NCBI RefSeq assembly: GCF_003479425.1
Contig: NZ_QUHC01000006.1
Coordinates: forward strand, 1 to 64,000
Source of the DNA: Odoribacter sp. AF15-53
Lineage (GTDB): Bacteria > Bacteroidota > Bacteroidia > Bacteroidales > Marinifilaceae
Direction of reading: 5' to 3'
Length of the DNA: 64,000 nt
The position numbers and the translations under genes are program-made. The notes beneath the pieces were generated by a model, which had not been told where the DNA came from, ran no database searches, and was given only the letters and a program-made list of their open reading frames with translations. Positions within the stretch are counted from its first letter, which is position 1. The number at the start of each line of letters is the position of its first letter. Positions 1-8,633 of this stretch are shown piece by piece.

Positions 1-67
1 GATGATCCACCTAATTTTTCACGTGAGCCTTTAGTATTACAAAGATAGCGATTCTCTCGGACAAAAG

Positions 68-100
68 AAAAACCCTCTTCATCTTTCGACCAAGAGGGCT
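68..100 (-). terminator. Terminator after tRNA-Leu
   Basis: On the minus strand a 7-bp stem (AAGAGGG at 92-98 on the plus strand pairing with CCCTCTT at 73-79) is followed by a T-run. It lies 18 bases beyond the 3' end of the tRNA-Leu gene and reads in the same direction. Confidence 0.7.
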
Positions 101-117
101 TTCTTTCGATTTTTGTG

Positions 118-202
118 TACCCAGGGCGGGAATCGAACCCGCACGTCTTTAAGGGACACTGGATTTTGAGTCCAGCGCGTCTACCAATTCCGCCACCTGG
201 GC
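118..202 (-). tRNA. tRNA-Leu (anticodon CAA)
   Basis: The reverse strand folds as an 85-nt class II tRNA. The acceptor arm GCCCAGG pairs with CCTGGGT (one G-T pair) and the discriminator is A. The D arm contains GGTAGAC, the anticodon loop reads CTCAAAA with anticodon CAA, and a long variable arm, typical of tRNA-Leu, precedes GGTTCGATTCC in the T arm. CCA is not encoded. Confidence 0.95.
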
Positions 203-215
203 GTGAACTCGGGTG

Positions 216-245
216 CAAAAGTAGGTGTTTTTTCTCAAACTCCAA
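216..245 (-). promoter_or_regulatory. Promoter of tRNA-Leu
   Basis: On the minus strand TTG (243-245) is followed after exactly 19 bases by TACTTTTG (216-223), which fits the Bacteroidetes -33/-7 consensus TTG-N19-TAnnTTTG. The -7 box is 13 bases from the mature 5' end of the tRNA. Confidence 0.75.
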
Positions 246-338
246 ACAAAATGACTTTTTTTTTACAAGAAAATATGAAATTATTTACACGAATGATCCG
301 CATTCCCAGTAATCACAAGAAAATCAATGGGTATCCAC

Positions 339-444
339 GGGGTAATAATCCTGCTCCGCCAAAGGCTCTCCAGTTCCCCTTTATTACTCCGTAATCGAAT
401 AGGCCGATAAACAGAAGGGGAATAAAAGGGGAGATTATTACCCC
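339..444. repeat. 106-bp imperfect palindrome between tRNA-Leu and the TonB receptor gene
   Basis: The outer arms GGGGTAATAATC (339-350) and GATTATTACCCC (433-444) are perfect 12-bp complements. Inside them CCCCTTTATT (376-385) pairs with AATAAAAGGGG (421-431) with a one-base bulge. No reading frame inside looks coding. It differs in sequence from the four-copy palindromic element found elsewhere in the window. It is the only structure seen in the 341-base gap 203-543 apart from the two promoters. Confidence 0.7.
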
Positions 445-490
445 GGAATTACTCTAGATTTACGCAAGTATTACTTCGAGAGGCCTCCTA

Positions 491-520
491 TTGCCAGATT
501 GGTCATTTTGATTACCTTTG
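491..520 (+). promoter_or_regulatory. Promoter of the TonB receptor / HAD operon
   Basis: TTG at 491-493, 19 bases, then TACCTTTG at 513-520: a full match to the Bacteroidetes primary sigma consensus. The ATG at 544 lies 24 bases downstream, so the leader would be short. Confidence 0.75.
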
Positions 521-543
521 TAACACAGAGACATTCTATTAAC

Positions 544-2952
544 ATGAAAAATATAACACGATTAGTTTTCACCCTGTTATTGCTCATTCCCGTTCTGGTT
601 TCCGCACAACAAAAAGGTGTCGTGAAGGGACGTATTCTCGATAGTAAGAACAATGAACCGATACCGTTCGCCAATGTCGTCGTATGGAAAACGACCATAG
701 GCACCGCAACCGACGAAAAAGGGTATTTCCGCATCGAGAATGTCCCGTTGGGTTTCAATCGACTGGAAGTAAGTAACGTGGGATATACCACGAAGTTGTC
801 GGAAGAATTTATGGTCAACACAGCTTCGGAACGTACCGTGAACGTGATGCTGGAAGAAAGTCAGGTAAACCTAGAACAAGTGACTGTCAAGGCCAACCCG
901 TTCCGCAAGACAGCCGACAGCCCGGTATCCCTGCAACGTATCGGGATTGCGGAGATAGAGAAAAATCCGGGAGGGAACCGAGATATATCGAAAGTGTTGC
1001 AATCCATGCCGGGCGTGTTATCTTCCCCAGCTTTCCGGAATGATTTTATCGTACGGGGAGGAGGCCCCAGCGAGAACCGTTTTTATCTGGACGACGTGGA
1101 ATTACCCAACTTGAATCACTTCGCCACGCAAGGAGCATCGGGTGGGGTGGTGAGTATCGTGAATATTGATTTCGTGAAAGAAGTGAATTTTTATTCAGGT
1201 GCTTTTCCCTCTTCCCGAGGCAACTTGATGAGTTCCTTGCTCGACTTTAGACAGATTGCCGGGAACCCCGATAAAATAAAAATACGGGGAACATTCGGAG
1301 CCACCGATTTCGGTTTGTCACTCGACGGACCATTAGCCCCTAAAACCACATTTATCATGTCCGCCCGCAGGAGTTACCTAAAATTCCTGTTCGACATGAT
1401 CGGGCTTCCTTTCCTACCCGTGTACAACGATTTTCAGTTCAAGACAGAAACCAAGTTCAACCAAAAGAACGAGTTGACGATTCTCGGCATCGGGGCATAC
1501 GACGTGAATAACCTGAATAAAGGGATGAAAGACCCTGATGACGACCAGAAATACATGCTGAATTACCTGCCGGAAAGCGTGCAATGGAGCTACACGATCG
1601 GCATCACGTACAAGCACTACGGGAATCGCTGGAATAATCTTTTCGTTCTCAGTCGCAGTACCCTGCAAAACGAGATTGAGAAGTACACCGACAACAACAA
1701 GAATAGCGCCAAACTGGTGGATTACAATTCCGGTGAAACGGAAAATAAATTTCGCTTCGAACATAATCGTCTGTTGCGACACGATATCAAATTGAACGCC
1801 GGGGTCGGGGTAGAATACGCCTCGTATAAAAACAAAACCGAACGAGAACTTTACGCCCTGGGAGAATTGAATAACGTACACTACGACCGGGATTTCAATT
1901 TCTTCAAATGGGCAATATTCGGGCAGGTAAGCAAGAATTTCTTTTTAGAACGCTTATCCGTTTCTGTCGGCATTCGGGCTGACGGGAACAGTTACACGTC
2001 AGGGATGAACAACCCGTTCAAACAGTTATCCCCCCGTCTCTCCCTCTCCTACTCGCTTTCTCCTGAATGGTTCGTTAACGCCAACGCGGGACGCTATTAC
2101 CAACTCCCTTCGTACACGACCATGGGATACGCTGATCAGCAGGGGAACCTGATCAACAAAGAGAACGGGATGAAATATATCGGCACGAATCATTACGTGG
2201 CGGGTATTGAATACCGTCCCGGTAGTCGCACGAAGATCACGCTGGAAGGTTTCTACAAGACATACGACCACTACCCCGTCTCTCTGTTGGATAGCATCGT
2301 GCTTGCCAACAAAGGAACCGACTATGTGGCGGTGGGCGATGAACCCGTGAAATCTCTCGGAGAAGGACGGGCGTACGGGGTTGAATTGATGATCCGCACG
2401 CAGGAGTTTTTCGGGATCGTGGCTTCCATGGCCTACACGTATTACTATTCCGAATTCAAGAAAATGGATCACACCTTGCACCCCACCTCGGAATACATCC
2501 CCAGCAGTTGGGACAATCGCCATATCCTCTCCCTCACGGCCACCCGTAAGCTGGGACTTTGGGATATCGGTATGAAATGGAGATTCACGAACGGGGCTCC
2601 TTTCACGCCTTACGACCTGGAAACCAGTTCCCTCATCGCGGCTTGGGACGTGAAAAGACAACCTTATCTCGATTATTCTCGTTTTAACAGTGAACGGGCA
2701 TCCTCTTTCCACCAACTGGATATTCGGGTAGACCGGAGTTTTTATTTCAAAAAATGGTCGTTGATTCTGTATGCCGATATACAGAATATCTATAACCATA
2801 AGACGAAAAGCCCTGATTTACTCGTGCCACAGGAGAATTCGGACGGGAGTTACAAGATTGATCCCGAACGCCCCGACCATTACTTGATGAGATACATAAA
2901 AAACGACACGGGAAGCCTGCTCCCGTCCGTGGGTATCATTGTTGAATTTTAA
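544..2952 (+). CDS. TonB-dependent receptor with carboxypeptidase-like N-terminal domain
   Basis: An outer membrane receptor of 802 residues that should import a ligand using energy from TonB. The start at 544 is chosen because MKNITRLVFTLLLLIPVLVSAQ is a good signal peptide and the promoter ends at 520; an in-frame ATG at 499 lies inside the promoter. After the signal comes a CarboxypepD_reg-like domain (about 25-110, KGRILDSKNNEPIPFANVVV), then a plug (about 130-245, with GGGPSENRFYLDDVELPN) and a beta-barrel rich in aromatic residues ending in VGIIVEF. It lacks the STN domain and has no SusD partner, so it is not a SusC-type protein. The HAD phosphatase gene follows after 20 bases, probably in the same operon. 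The ligand cannot be read from the sequence. Confidence 0.9.
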   Translation: MKNITRLVFTLLLLIPVLVSAQQKGVVKGRILDSKNNEPIPFANVVVWKTTIGTATDEKGYFRIENVPLGFNRLEVSNVGYTTKLSEEFMVNTASERTVNVMLEESQVNLEQVTVKANPFRKTADSPVSLQRIGIAEIEKNPGGNRDISKVLQSMPGVLSSPAFRNDFIVRGGGPSENRFYLDDVELPNLNHFATQGASGGVVSIVNIDFVKEVNFYSGAFPSSRGNLMSSLLDFRQIAGNPDKIKIRGTFGATDFGLSLDGPLAPKTTFIMSARRSYLKFLFDMIGLPFLPVYNDFQFKTETKFNQKNELTILGIGAYDVNNLNKGMKDPDDDQKYMLNYLPESVQWSYTIGITYKHYGNRWNNLFVLSRSTLQNEIEKYTDNNKNSAKLVDYNSGETENKFRFEHNRLLRHDIKLNAGVGVEYASYKNKTERELYALGELNNVHYDRDFNFFKWAIFGQVSKNFFLERLSVSVGIRADGNSYTSGMNNPFKQLSPRLSLSYSLSPEWFVNANAGRYYQLPSYTTMGYADQQGNLINKENGMKYIGTNHYVAGIEYRPGSRTKITLEGFYKTYDHYPVSLLDSIVLANKGTDYVAVGDEPVKSLGEGRAYGVELMIRTQEFFGIVASMAYTYYYSEFKKMDHTLHPTSEYIPSSWDNRHILSLTATRKLGLWDIGMKWRFTNGAPFTPYDLETSSLIAAWDVKRQPYLDYSRFNSERASSFHQLDIRVDRSFYFKKWSLILYADIQNIYNHKTKSPDLLVPQENSDGSYKIDPERPDHYLMRYIKNDTGSLLPSVGIIVEF

Positions 2953-2972
2953 AACTATAACCGATTAACAAG

Positions 2973-3593
2973 ATGATGAAGAATATTATTTTTGACCTGG
3001 GAGGTGTTGTTGTTGAATGGAATGCAAAACGAGTAATCGACACGTTCAACGGGAATCCGGTACTCGTGAATTTCGTCAAAGAAAACGGGCTTTTCCGGGG
3101 TTACTGGACGGCATACGACAAAGGCGTTCTGAGTCGTCAGGAGTTAATTACCAAAGCTTCCGTACTATCCGGCTGCCCTATTGAAGATTGTGACGAATTC
3201 GTGGAACACGTGAAACATACGCTAGTGACGATACCCGAAACGGAAGCATTGATCAAAGAACTTTCCAAACGAGGTTATAAACTGTATTGCCTCTCCAACA
3301 TGTCTCTCGATTTCTATGAATACCTGAAAATCCGAGAAGTTTTCAAGTTTTTCGACGGGCAAATCATATCCGCTATCGAGCACATGGTGAAACCCGACCG
3401 GGAAATTTACGACCTGATCCTGAATCGTTATCACCTGAAACCGGAAGAATCCCTGTTTATCGACGACCTCGAAGCCAACGTGAAAGCCGCACAAGCAGTG
3501 GGAATAAACACGGTACATTTTACGGAACGACACAAAGGCTACCAAGAGATCAAGAACAGGCTTAGAGTAGAGATATTAAATACTAAATTTTAA
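2973..3593 (+). CDS. HAD superfamily (subfamily IA) phosphatase
   Basis: A cytoplasmic phosphatase of 206 residues related to YihX-type sugar-phosphate phosphatases. Motif I is FDLGGVVV near residue 7, with the nucleophile Asp; as in YihX, the second Asp of the usual DxD is replaced by Gly. Motif II is CLSNMS near 109, the motif III Lys is in MVKPDREIY near 139, and motif IV is FIDDLEANV near 163. The length is normal for the family. The gene starts 20 bases after the TonB receptor gene. Its last codons (Thr-Lys-Phe-stop) lie inside the left end of a palindromic repeat. The substrate is unknown. Confidence 0.88.
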   Translation: MMKNIIFDLGGVVVEWNAKRVIDTFNGNPVLVNFVKENGLFRGYWTAYDKGVLSRQELITKASVLSGCPIEDCDEFVEHVKHTLVTIPETEALIKELSKRGYKLYCLSNMSLDFYEYLKIREVFKFFDGQIISAIEHMVKPDREIYDLILNRYHLKPEESLFIDDLEANVKAAQAVGINTVHFTERHKGYQEIKNRLRVEILNTKF

Positions 3594-3740
3594 GAAGCTA
3601 TCTTCAAAACAACTAACCCCTCCGGTTCCCCCTACACAGAGGGAGAGTTGATTACCAAGCGATTTTCCCCGCCTGTGTAAGGAGAAGACAGGGGTGGTAA
3701 TTCAAGATCATGGGACTTTTAAACAACTTCTAAAATTTAG
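3583..3740. repeat. Palindromic dispersed element, copy 1
   Basis: The core (about 3611-3702) has CCCCTCCGG near one end and GGGGTGGTAATT at the other, with the inner GTTGATTACCAAGCG signature shared with copies at 9871-10016, 27978-28067 and 63322-63465. Here the outer arms CTAAATTTTAAGAAG (3583-3597) and CTTCTAAAATTTAG (3727-3740) cover the stop codons of both convergent neighbours. The folded RNA could end transcription from both sides. Confidence 0.75.
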
Positions 3741-5082
3741 AGTGTTTTCTTTTTCGCAAAAAGTAGTAGAAACGCCAGCACAGCATCGCCCCCGTGAGAG
3801 TTAACCCAACGGGATATCCTACCCATATACCCTCAATTCCTCCATTCAACACGAATCCACAAATATAAGAAACGGGTAAAGCGATCACGAAATAACCGAT
3901 AAAAGAGATTACCGCCATGGAAGTCACGTCTGCAACGCCCCGTAGCGCATTGGCAAAGATAATTTGTAAACTGTCACCAAACTGGTAGAATACCAAAATA
4001 ACCATTAACACGGCTACCAGATCAACGACCTCTTCCGACGAGGTGTACAACCATCCGATATGCCCCCGCACGAGTAAAAAGAATAAAGAAACAGTGATCG
4101 CCAACATAGCCAGTAGATGCGTTCCCGCCAAAGTCGCCCGTCTTACTCCAAGCAAATCCCCCCGACCATAAAAATTACTCACTCGAATAGAGACTGCGGC
4201 ACCCACACCGTAATACACCATGTATCCTAACGTCGATATAGAAGCCACTACTTGATGAGCTGCCAAGGCTATTGTTCCTAACCAACCGATCATCACCCCG
4301 CTGATACTGAACAAAGCTGTTTCCATTCCCATTTGCAAACCTACCATCATTCCCATCTTGTTCAATATTTTCAGATCCCCCGTATTGTATGACGTTCCCC
4401 GATACCCGACAAGATAACACCGGTAAGGTCGTTTGCGGAAAAAAAGTATTGCGAAGGCAACAAACATAAAGATTCTCGATGCCAACGTGGATATTCCCGC
4501 CCCCGTCAATCCCAGGGCTGGAAGTCCCGCAACACCATAGATCAACATGGAATTTCCGATTATATTCAACCCGTTCGCCGACAACATTATCCACATCGGG
4601 GTCTTCGTGTCCGTGATCCCGTCGGCAAACTGCTTAAAACTGTTGAACATCATGACGAAAACAAGAGAGGTCAGTTGCAACAGAAAATAAGGACGTATCA
4701 AGGGCAACAACTCCTCCGGCTGTCCCATCCTATGAATGTTCAGAAACATTACACCCATAGCCATAGAAAGAAATATACCAATCATTAAATTGGCTAACAA
4801 ACTATTACGCAACAATCCACCCACTCGAAACTTATCTCCCCGACCAAAAAACTGCCCGACCAAAGGGGTCAGCCCGTAGGAGAATCCCATCCCGAACAAA
4901 ATAGGAATATTAAACACGCTATTCACGAAAGAGGCCGCAGCCAAATCGGACGTGCTGAAATGTCCTACCATGATATTATCCACCAGACCGACCACCACGA
5001 TCCCCAATTGTCCCAACACGATAGGAACCCCGATCTTGATTGTCGCCAAATAATCCTGTCTATATTTCCGTAACCAACTCAT
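3730..5082 (-). CDS. MATE family multidrug/cation antiporter
   Basis: An inner-membrane exporter of 450 residues with about 12 hydrophobic segments. It is of the NorM/DinF type: the N-terminal half has GVPIVLGQLGIVVVGLVDNIMVGHFSTSDLAAASFVNSVF and the second half repeats the fold with GLQMGMETALFSISGVMIGWLG and ALAAHQVVASI. Such proteins exchange Na+ or H+ for drugs or metabolites. The start at 5082 (MSWLRKYRQDYLATIKIG) is chosen because it leaves a typical MATE N-terminus; a longer reading to 5178 would translate a 9-bp tandem repeat array. It is transcribed alone and convergent with the HAD gene. Confidence 0.9.
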   Translation of the reverse strand: MSWLRKYRQDYLATIKIGVPIVLGQLGIVVVGLVDNIMVGHFSTSDLAAASFVNSVFNIPILFGMGFSYGLTPLVGQFFGRGDKFRVGGLLRNSLLANLMIGIFLSMAMGVMFLNIHRMGQPEELLPLIRPYFLLQLTSLVFVMMFNSFKQFADGITDTKTPMWIMLSANGLNIIGNSMLIYGVAGLPALGLTGAGISTLASRIFMFVAFAILFFRKRPYRCYLVGYRGTSYNTGDLKILNKMGMMVGLQMGMETALFSISGVMIGWLGTIALAAHQVVASISTLGYMVYYGVGAAVSIRVSNFYGRGDLLGVRRATLAGTHLLAMLAITVSLFFLLVRGHIGWLYTSSEEVVDLVAVLMVILVFYQFGDSLQIIFANALRGVADVTSMAVISFIGYFVIALPVSYICGFVLNGGIEGIWVGYPVGLTLTGAMLCWRFYYFLRKRKHSKF

Positions 5083-5087
5083 AAAAA

Positions 5088-5123
5088 AGTTTGTAAAGTT
5101 TATAAGGTTCATAAAGTTTATAA
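5088..5123. repeat. 9-bp tandem array (4 units) just upstream of the MATE start codon
   Basis: Four units of 9 bp: AGTTTGTAA, AGTTTATAA, GGTTCATAA, AGTTTATAA. The array begins 6 bases upstream of the MATE ATG (minus strand), where a ribosome would bind. The same consensus, inverted, is at 5203-5238, and again at 43239-43274. Confidence 0.85.
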
Positions 5124-5202
5124 AGTTACGGGCGTGCTTCTGACTGTATTGAACGGCAGCAATAACTGCCATGAACAAAGCGCCCCGCAGGGGGCTACAG
5201 AC

Positions 5203-5238
5203 CTTACGAACTTTATAGACTTTATGGACCTTATAAAC
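5203..5238. repeat. 9-bp tandem array (4 units), inverted relative to 5088-5123
   Basis: Units CTTACGAAC, TTTATAGAC, TTTATGGAC, CTTATAAAC. It ends 5 bases before the stop codon of the DUF2059 gene on the minus strand. With the array at 5088-5123 it makes an inverted repeat with a spacer of about 80 bases. Confidence 0.85.
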
Positions 5239-5242
5239 TCTA

Positions 5243-5707
5243 TTACATATATCCTTTCGCCTTCAACGCCTCCTGCACTTTCATAGCGATATTCATCCCC
5301 CATTGTTGTCCGACTTTCATACTTTCCGATGTAATAGCAGGTTGAGCAGCAGCCATTTTTTTACCAATAGGAGATTCGTAAAATTTCACGATTTCTTGCA
5401 AATCTTTCAAGGTTAAATGTTTTTGATAGATCGGGGCCAACATTTCTACCAGATCATCTACCAATGTTTTCATCATCTCCTTTTCCGTCTCGGTCCAAAA
5501 TTCAGCGGGCACATTGGGAAGTTGTTGTTTCATCATCGCAAACATCTGCGGAATCATCACTTTAAACGTAGCATCACTCCCGGATGACACGATCATTTTC
5601 TTTAGCTCTGCAACATATTCTTTCGAAGGTTGATTCTGTGCCGTTTGAGCCATTGTTACCACACTGACTCCTAAAACAAAGACAAGAATAAATAAAATCT
5701 TTTTCAT
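5243..5707 (-). CDS. Secreted DUF2059 protein
   Basis: A small exported protein of 154 residues of unknown function. MKKILFILVFVLGVSVVTMAQ is a signal peptide ending at AQ. The C-terminal half matches the DUF2059 pattern, with LAPIYQKHLTLKDLQEIVKFYESPIGKKMA followed by a helical tail. DUF2059 proteins are helical and periplasmic. The start at 5707 is fixed by the signal peptide and by the -7 box at 5732-5739; a longer frame upstream has no such features. Confidence 0.85.
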   Translation of the reverse strand: MKKILFILVFVLGVSVVTMAQTAQNQPSKEYVAELKKMIVSSGSDATFKVMIPQMFAMMKQQLPNVPAEFWTETEKEMMKTLVDDLVEMLAPIYQKHLTLKDLQEIVKFYESPIGKKMAAAQPAITSESMKVGQQWGMNIAMKVQEALKAKGYM

Positions 5708-5731
5708 AATATCACGTTTTAAATTGTGTAG

Positions 5732-5739
5732 CAAAGGTA
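5732..5739 (-). promoter_or_regulatory. -7 box for the DUF2059 gene
   Basis: The minus strand reads TACCTTTG, a perfect TAnnTTTG box, 24 bases before the ATG at 5707. No TTG lies at the usual 19-21 base spacing upstream. The gap to the divergent S37 peptidase gene (start 5823) is 115 bases. Confidence 0.55.
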
Positions 5740-5822
5740 TCTTTTTTATACAAAAGTGTCGCTGATACGAGAAAAAACAGAAATAATTTATACCTTGCAT
5801 CCTCAATATAAAGAACTGAACT

Positions 5823-7187
5823 ATGAGATACGTATTTTTACTTTTTGTCACCCTATTATTAGCCAGCAACACGGTGTTCGCCGATGGCCCGTTATTACAG
5901 AAATTACAGCAAATCAAAGAAATATCCGATATTAAAGAATTAAAAGTTCCGTCATACACGGAATATTATGAATTTTGGTACGAACAGCCCATAGACCACG
6001 AGAACCCATCGAAAGGTTCTTTCAAACAAAAGGTATTACTAGGACACCGGGACTTTAAGGCTCCCATGGTGGCCATTCTGGAAGGTTATGGAATTTTCTC
6101 TCCCATGCCTAGTGAATTATCCCAACTATTCAAAACCAACCAACTCACGATCGAGCATCGTTTCTTCAACAAGAGTAAACCTGAAGGGGATACCCCTTGG
6201 GCCGACCTGACCTTAAAACAGGCTGCCACGGATCAACACAAGATCATTCAAACCTTGCGCCAAAAAGTGTATCCCAACACGAGATGGGTTTCAACCGGAA
6301 TCAGCAAGGGAGGACAAACAACTGTTTATCACCGCTATTTCTACCCGAATGATGTTGAATTAAGTGTTCCCTACGTAGCCCCGATCAATTTGGAAAAAAT
6401 TGATCCCCGGTTAGAAAAATTCCTTTCCAAACTGGGTGGGACCCCGGAAAACAGGAAATTACTAGAAGGCGGGGGAAAAGAAATCAAATGGCAAATATTC
6501 GATTTCCAAAAGAGATGTTTTGAAAATCTGGATCAACTTATGCCCCGTCTGGAACAACTTATGCAGGCAAAAGGATATACGTTCAATAAAGTAGGAGGAA
6601 CGGAACGGGCTTTAAAACTCACGATCCTAGAATTCCCATTCGCATTCTGGCAATGGGGTAATAAGATCAACGAGATGCCCCAACCGGAAGAAGACGATTA
6701 TGACGAAATTTTCAACTACTTGGTAAAAGTCTCTTCCCCGGATTTCTTCGACGATCGTTCTATCCAGAACTTACAGGCTTTTTATTACGCGGCATTAACC
6801 GAAACAGGAATGTACGCTTATAATATCAAGCCATTCAAAAAATTCTTCAAGGACGAACCGGAAAACATCATTACTTTCGATTTTGCCATGCCCAAGGGAT
6901 ACGAAAACACCCCGTTCAACACGAAGCAGATGCAAGACATCAACCAATGGCTACAAACCGATGCCGAAAATATCCTCTTCATTTACGGGGGACTTGATCC
7001 GTGGAGTGCAACGGCTGTCGACTTAAAGAAAAACACGAAATGTTTGAAATACGTGAAAGGCGACATGGATCATAAATGCCGGATCGCCAGTTTCGAGATC
7101 CTTACCCGTGAAGCCATTGTAAAACACTTGAAAGCATGGCTCACAGGTACAGAAGTCGAAGAAGAAATAGAAGAACTAGTCTACTAA
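5823..7187 (+). CDS. S37 family (PS-10) tripeptidyl aminopeptidase, secreted
   Basis: A secreted serine peptidase of 454 residues that in its family releases tripeptides from peptide N-termini. The signal peptide is MRYVFLLFVTLLLASNTVFA. The mature part has the S37 features in order: EFWYEQPIDHENPSKGSFKQKV (about 51-71), the nucleophile in TGISKGGQT (Ser about 161), Asp in YGGLDPWSAT (about 410) and His in GDMDHKC (about 428). Length and triad order fit an intact enzyme. It fits with the S46 peptidase at 20888 in breaking down oligopeptides in the periplasm. Its 3' end overlaps the convergent waaA gene by 12 bases. Confidence 0.88.
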   Translation: MRYVFLLFVTLLLASNTVFADGPLLQKLQQIKEISDIKELKVPSYTEYYEFWYEQPIDHENPSKGSFKQKVLLGHRDFKAPMVAILEGYGIFSPMPSELSQLFKTNQLTIEHRFFNKSKPEGDTPWADLTLKQAATDQHKIIQTLRQKVYPNTRWVSTGISKGGQTTVYHRYFYPNDVELSVPYVAPINLEKIDPRLEKFLSKLGGTPENRKLLEGGGKEIKWQIFDFQKRCFENLDQLMPRLEQLMQAKGYTFNKVGGTERALKLTILEFPFAFWQWGNKINEMPQPEEDDYDEIFNYLVKVSSPDFFDDRSIQNLQAFYYAALTETGMYAYNIKPFKKFFKDEPENIITFDFAMPKGYENTPFNTKQMQDINQWLQTDAENILFIYGGLDPWSATAVDLKKNTKCLKYVKGDMDHKCRIASFEILTREAIVKHLKAWLTGTEVEEEIEELVY

Positions 7188-8402
7188 TTGACGAATAATC
7201 ACGCTCGTTGCTCCGAGTTGTTGATTGACAAATTTTAAAGCACTTTGCCCGGCCGCTTCTGCGATTGCCGGGCTATTTATTAAAGAGTCCAGCAACGAGG
7301 TGAATTGCTCCTTATCGTTGATCGAGAAAGCTCCACCGCAGGCGATCAGATCAACAGCCTCCTTGAATTTGTGGTACTTCGGACCAAAAACAACCGGGAT
7401 GCCATATATCGCAGCTTCCAAGGTATTATGAATGCCCTTACCAAAACCGCCCCCGATATAAGAAATAGAACCGTAACGATAAATAGAGGACAGCACCCCG
7501 ATCGTATCCACCACAAGAATCTGACATTTCGTCACGTCTGCAGTCTCGTCCGTATAACGGGCCACCGGTTTTCGACATTTGCCCAATATATCACGGATAT
7601 GCCCCTCCCCGATCTCGTGAGGCACGATAATCCATTTGTAATTCCCCTCCTGTTTGTTGATGTAATCCAGAATAATATCCTCGTCTCCCGGCCAAGTACT
7701 CCCGCAAACAACCGCCCGTCGATCATTACAGAAAGCCTCGACTTTTTCAATCCGTTTCGCCGCATCAGCAATCTGCTTAACCCGATCAAAACGTGTATCC
7801 CCGGTTTGTTGCACGTGAGTGATTCCTATGGATGACAGCAATTTCACAGACTCCTCGTCCTGCACGAAAAGCCGGGTAAAAAAGCCAAGCATCCGACGAT
7901 GCAGGTTCCCCCACTTCTTGAAAAAAGGCTGTTCTCGACGGAAAATAGCCGAAATCAAGTAGGTCGGAATATCCCGTTTATGTAACTCGTTCAAGTAATT
8001 ATACCAATACTCGTACTTCACGAACACGACTGCATCAGGACGCCATGTTTCCACGAAATGCCGAGCATTCGAAGGTGTGTCAATCGGTAAGTAATATATG
8101 TAATCCGCTCCCTGGTAATTCTTGCGAATCTCGTAACCGGAAGGAGAAAAGAATGTCAACAAAACTTTCGTGTAAGGCTCGATCTCTTTCAGTTTTTCTA
8201 TTACCGGACGTCCCTGTTCGAACTCACCCAAAGAGGCCGCATGAAACCAAACCAAACGCCCTTTTCCACGCTCCACGGATCCCATTCGTTTCCATATTCC
8301 TTTTCGTCCTTTTACCCACAATGACGCCTTCTCGTTAAAAAGAGATGCTACCCCAATAGCACAACGATATGCAATGATTCCGATATTATAGACCATAGAC
8401 AT
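7176..8402 (-). CDS. waaA: 3-deoxy-D-manno-octulosonic acid (Kdo) transferase
   Basis: A transferase of 408 residues that adds Kdo from CMP-Kdo to lipid A precursor at the cytoplasmic face of the inner membrane. The glycosyltransferase 30 N-domain shows WFHAASLGEFEQGRPVIEKL (about 51-70), FFSPSGYE and PDAVVFVKYEYWYN. The nucleotide-binding C-domain shows VVCGSTWPGDE, WIIVPHE, SYIGGGFGKGIHNTLEAAIYGIPVVFGP and a C-terminal helix. The N-terminal hydrophobic stretch (MSMVYNIGIIAYRCAIGVASLF) is the usual membrane anchor. Met3 (ATG at 8396) is an alternative start. The ATG is directly abutted by a heptamer array. Confidence 0.93.
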   Translation of the reverse strand: MSMVYNIGIIAYRCAIGVASLFNEKASLWVKGRKGIWKRMGSVERGKGRLVWFHAASLGEFEQGRPVIEKLKEIEPYTKVLLTFFSPSGYEIRKNYQGADYIYYLPIDTPSNARHFVETWRPDAVVFVKYEYWYNYLNELHKRDIPTYLISAIFRREQPFFKKWGNLHRRMLGFFTRLFVQDEESVKLLSSIGITHVQQTGDTRFDRVKQIADAAKRIEKVEAFCNDRRAVVCGSTWPGDEDIILDYINKQEGNYKWIIVPHEIGEGHIRDILGKCRKPVARYTDETADVTKCQILVVDTIGVLSSIYRYGSISYIGGGFGKGIHNTLEAAIYGIPVVFGPKYHKFKEAVDLIACGGAFSINDKEQFTSLLDSLINSPAIAEAAGQSALKFVNQQLGATSVIIRQLVD

Positions 8403-8468
8403 TTTAGATTTTAGATTTTAGATTTTAAATTGTATCTATGACTCCGAGAATAATTTAAAATCTAAAAT
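8401..8468. repeat. 7-bp tandem array and 17-bp inverted repeat at the waaA start
   Basis: ATTTTAG is repeated three times and followed by ATTTTAA (8401-8428), touching the waaA start codon on the minus strand. The last part (8415-8431) is the exact complement of AATTTAAAATCTAAAAT at 8452-8468, giving a 17-bp AT-rich stem with a 20-base loop. Confidence 0.8.
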
Positions 8469-8633
8469 TTACAATTTACAATCAATTCACGGCTTCAAAG
8501 GTATAAAATTTATCGCCCAATGGTATAACTTTTGTAAATAACGTTAAGCAGGGGAGAATGAATGAGTTATTCCATTAAATTTACTCTCTGAATAAAAAGT
8601 ATGTGTCAGTACAACAATAAAAATAATTAGGTT

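Noticed and set aside
471..821. Minus-strand open frame of 116 codons opposite the TonB receptor start
   Set aside because: It overlaps the signal peptide region and promoter of a well-supported gene and has no recognisable protein features; it is a shadow.
2026..2799. Minus-strand open frame of 257 codons inside the TonB receptor gene
   Set aside because: The plus-strand frame has the clear beta-barrel pattern; the antisense protein has no known domain and unlikely composition.
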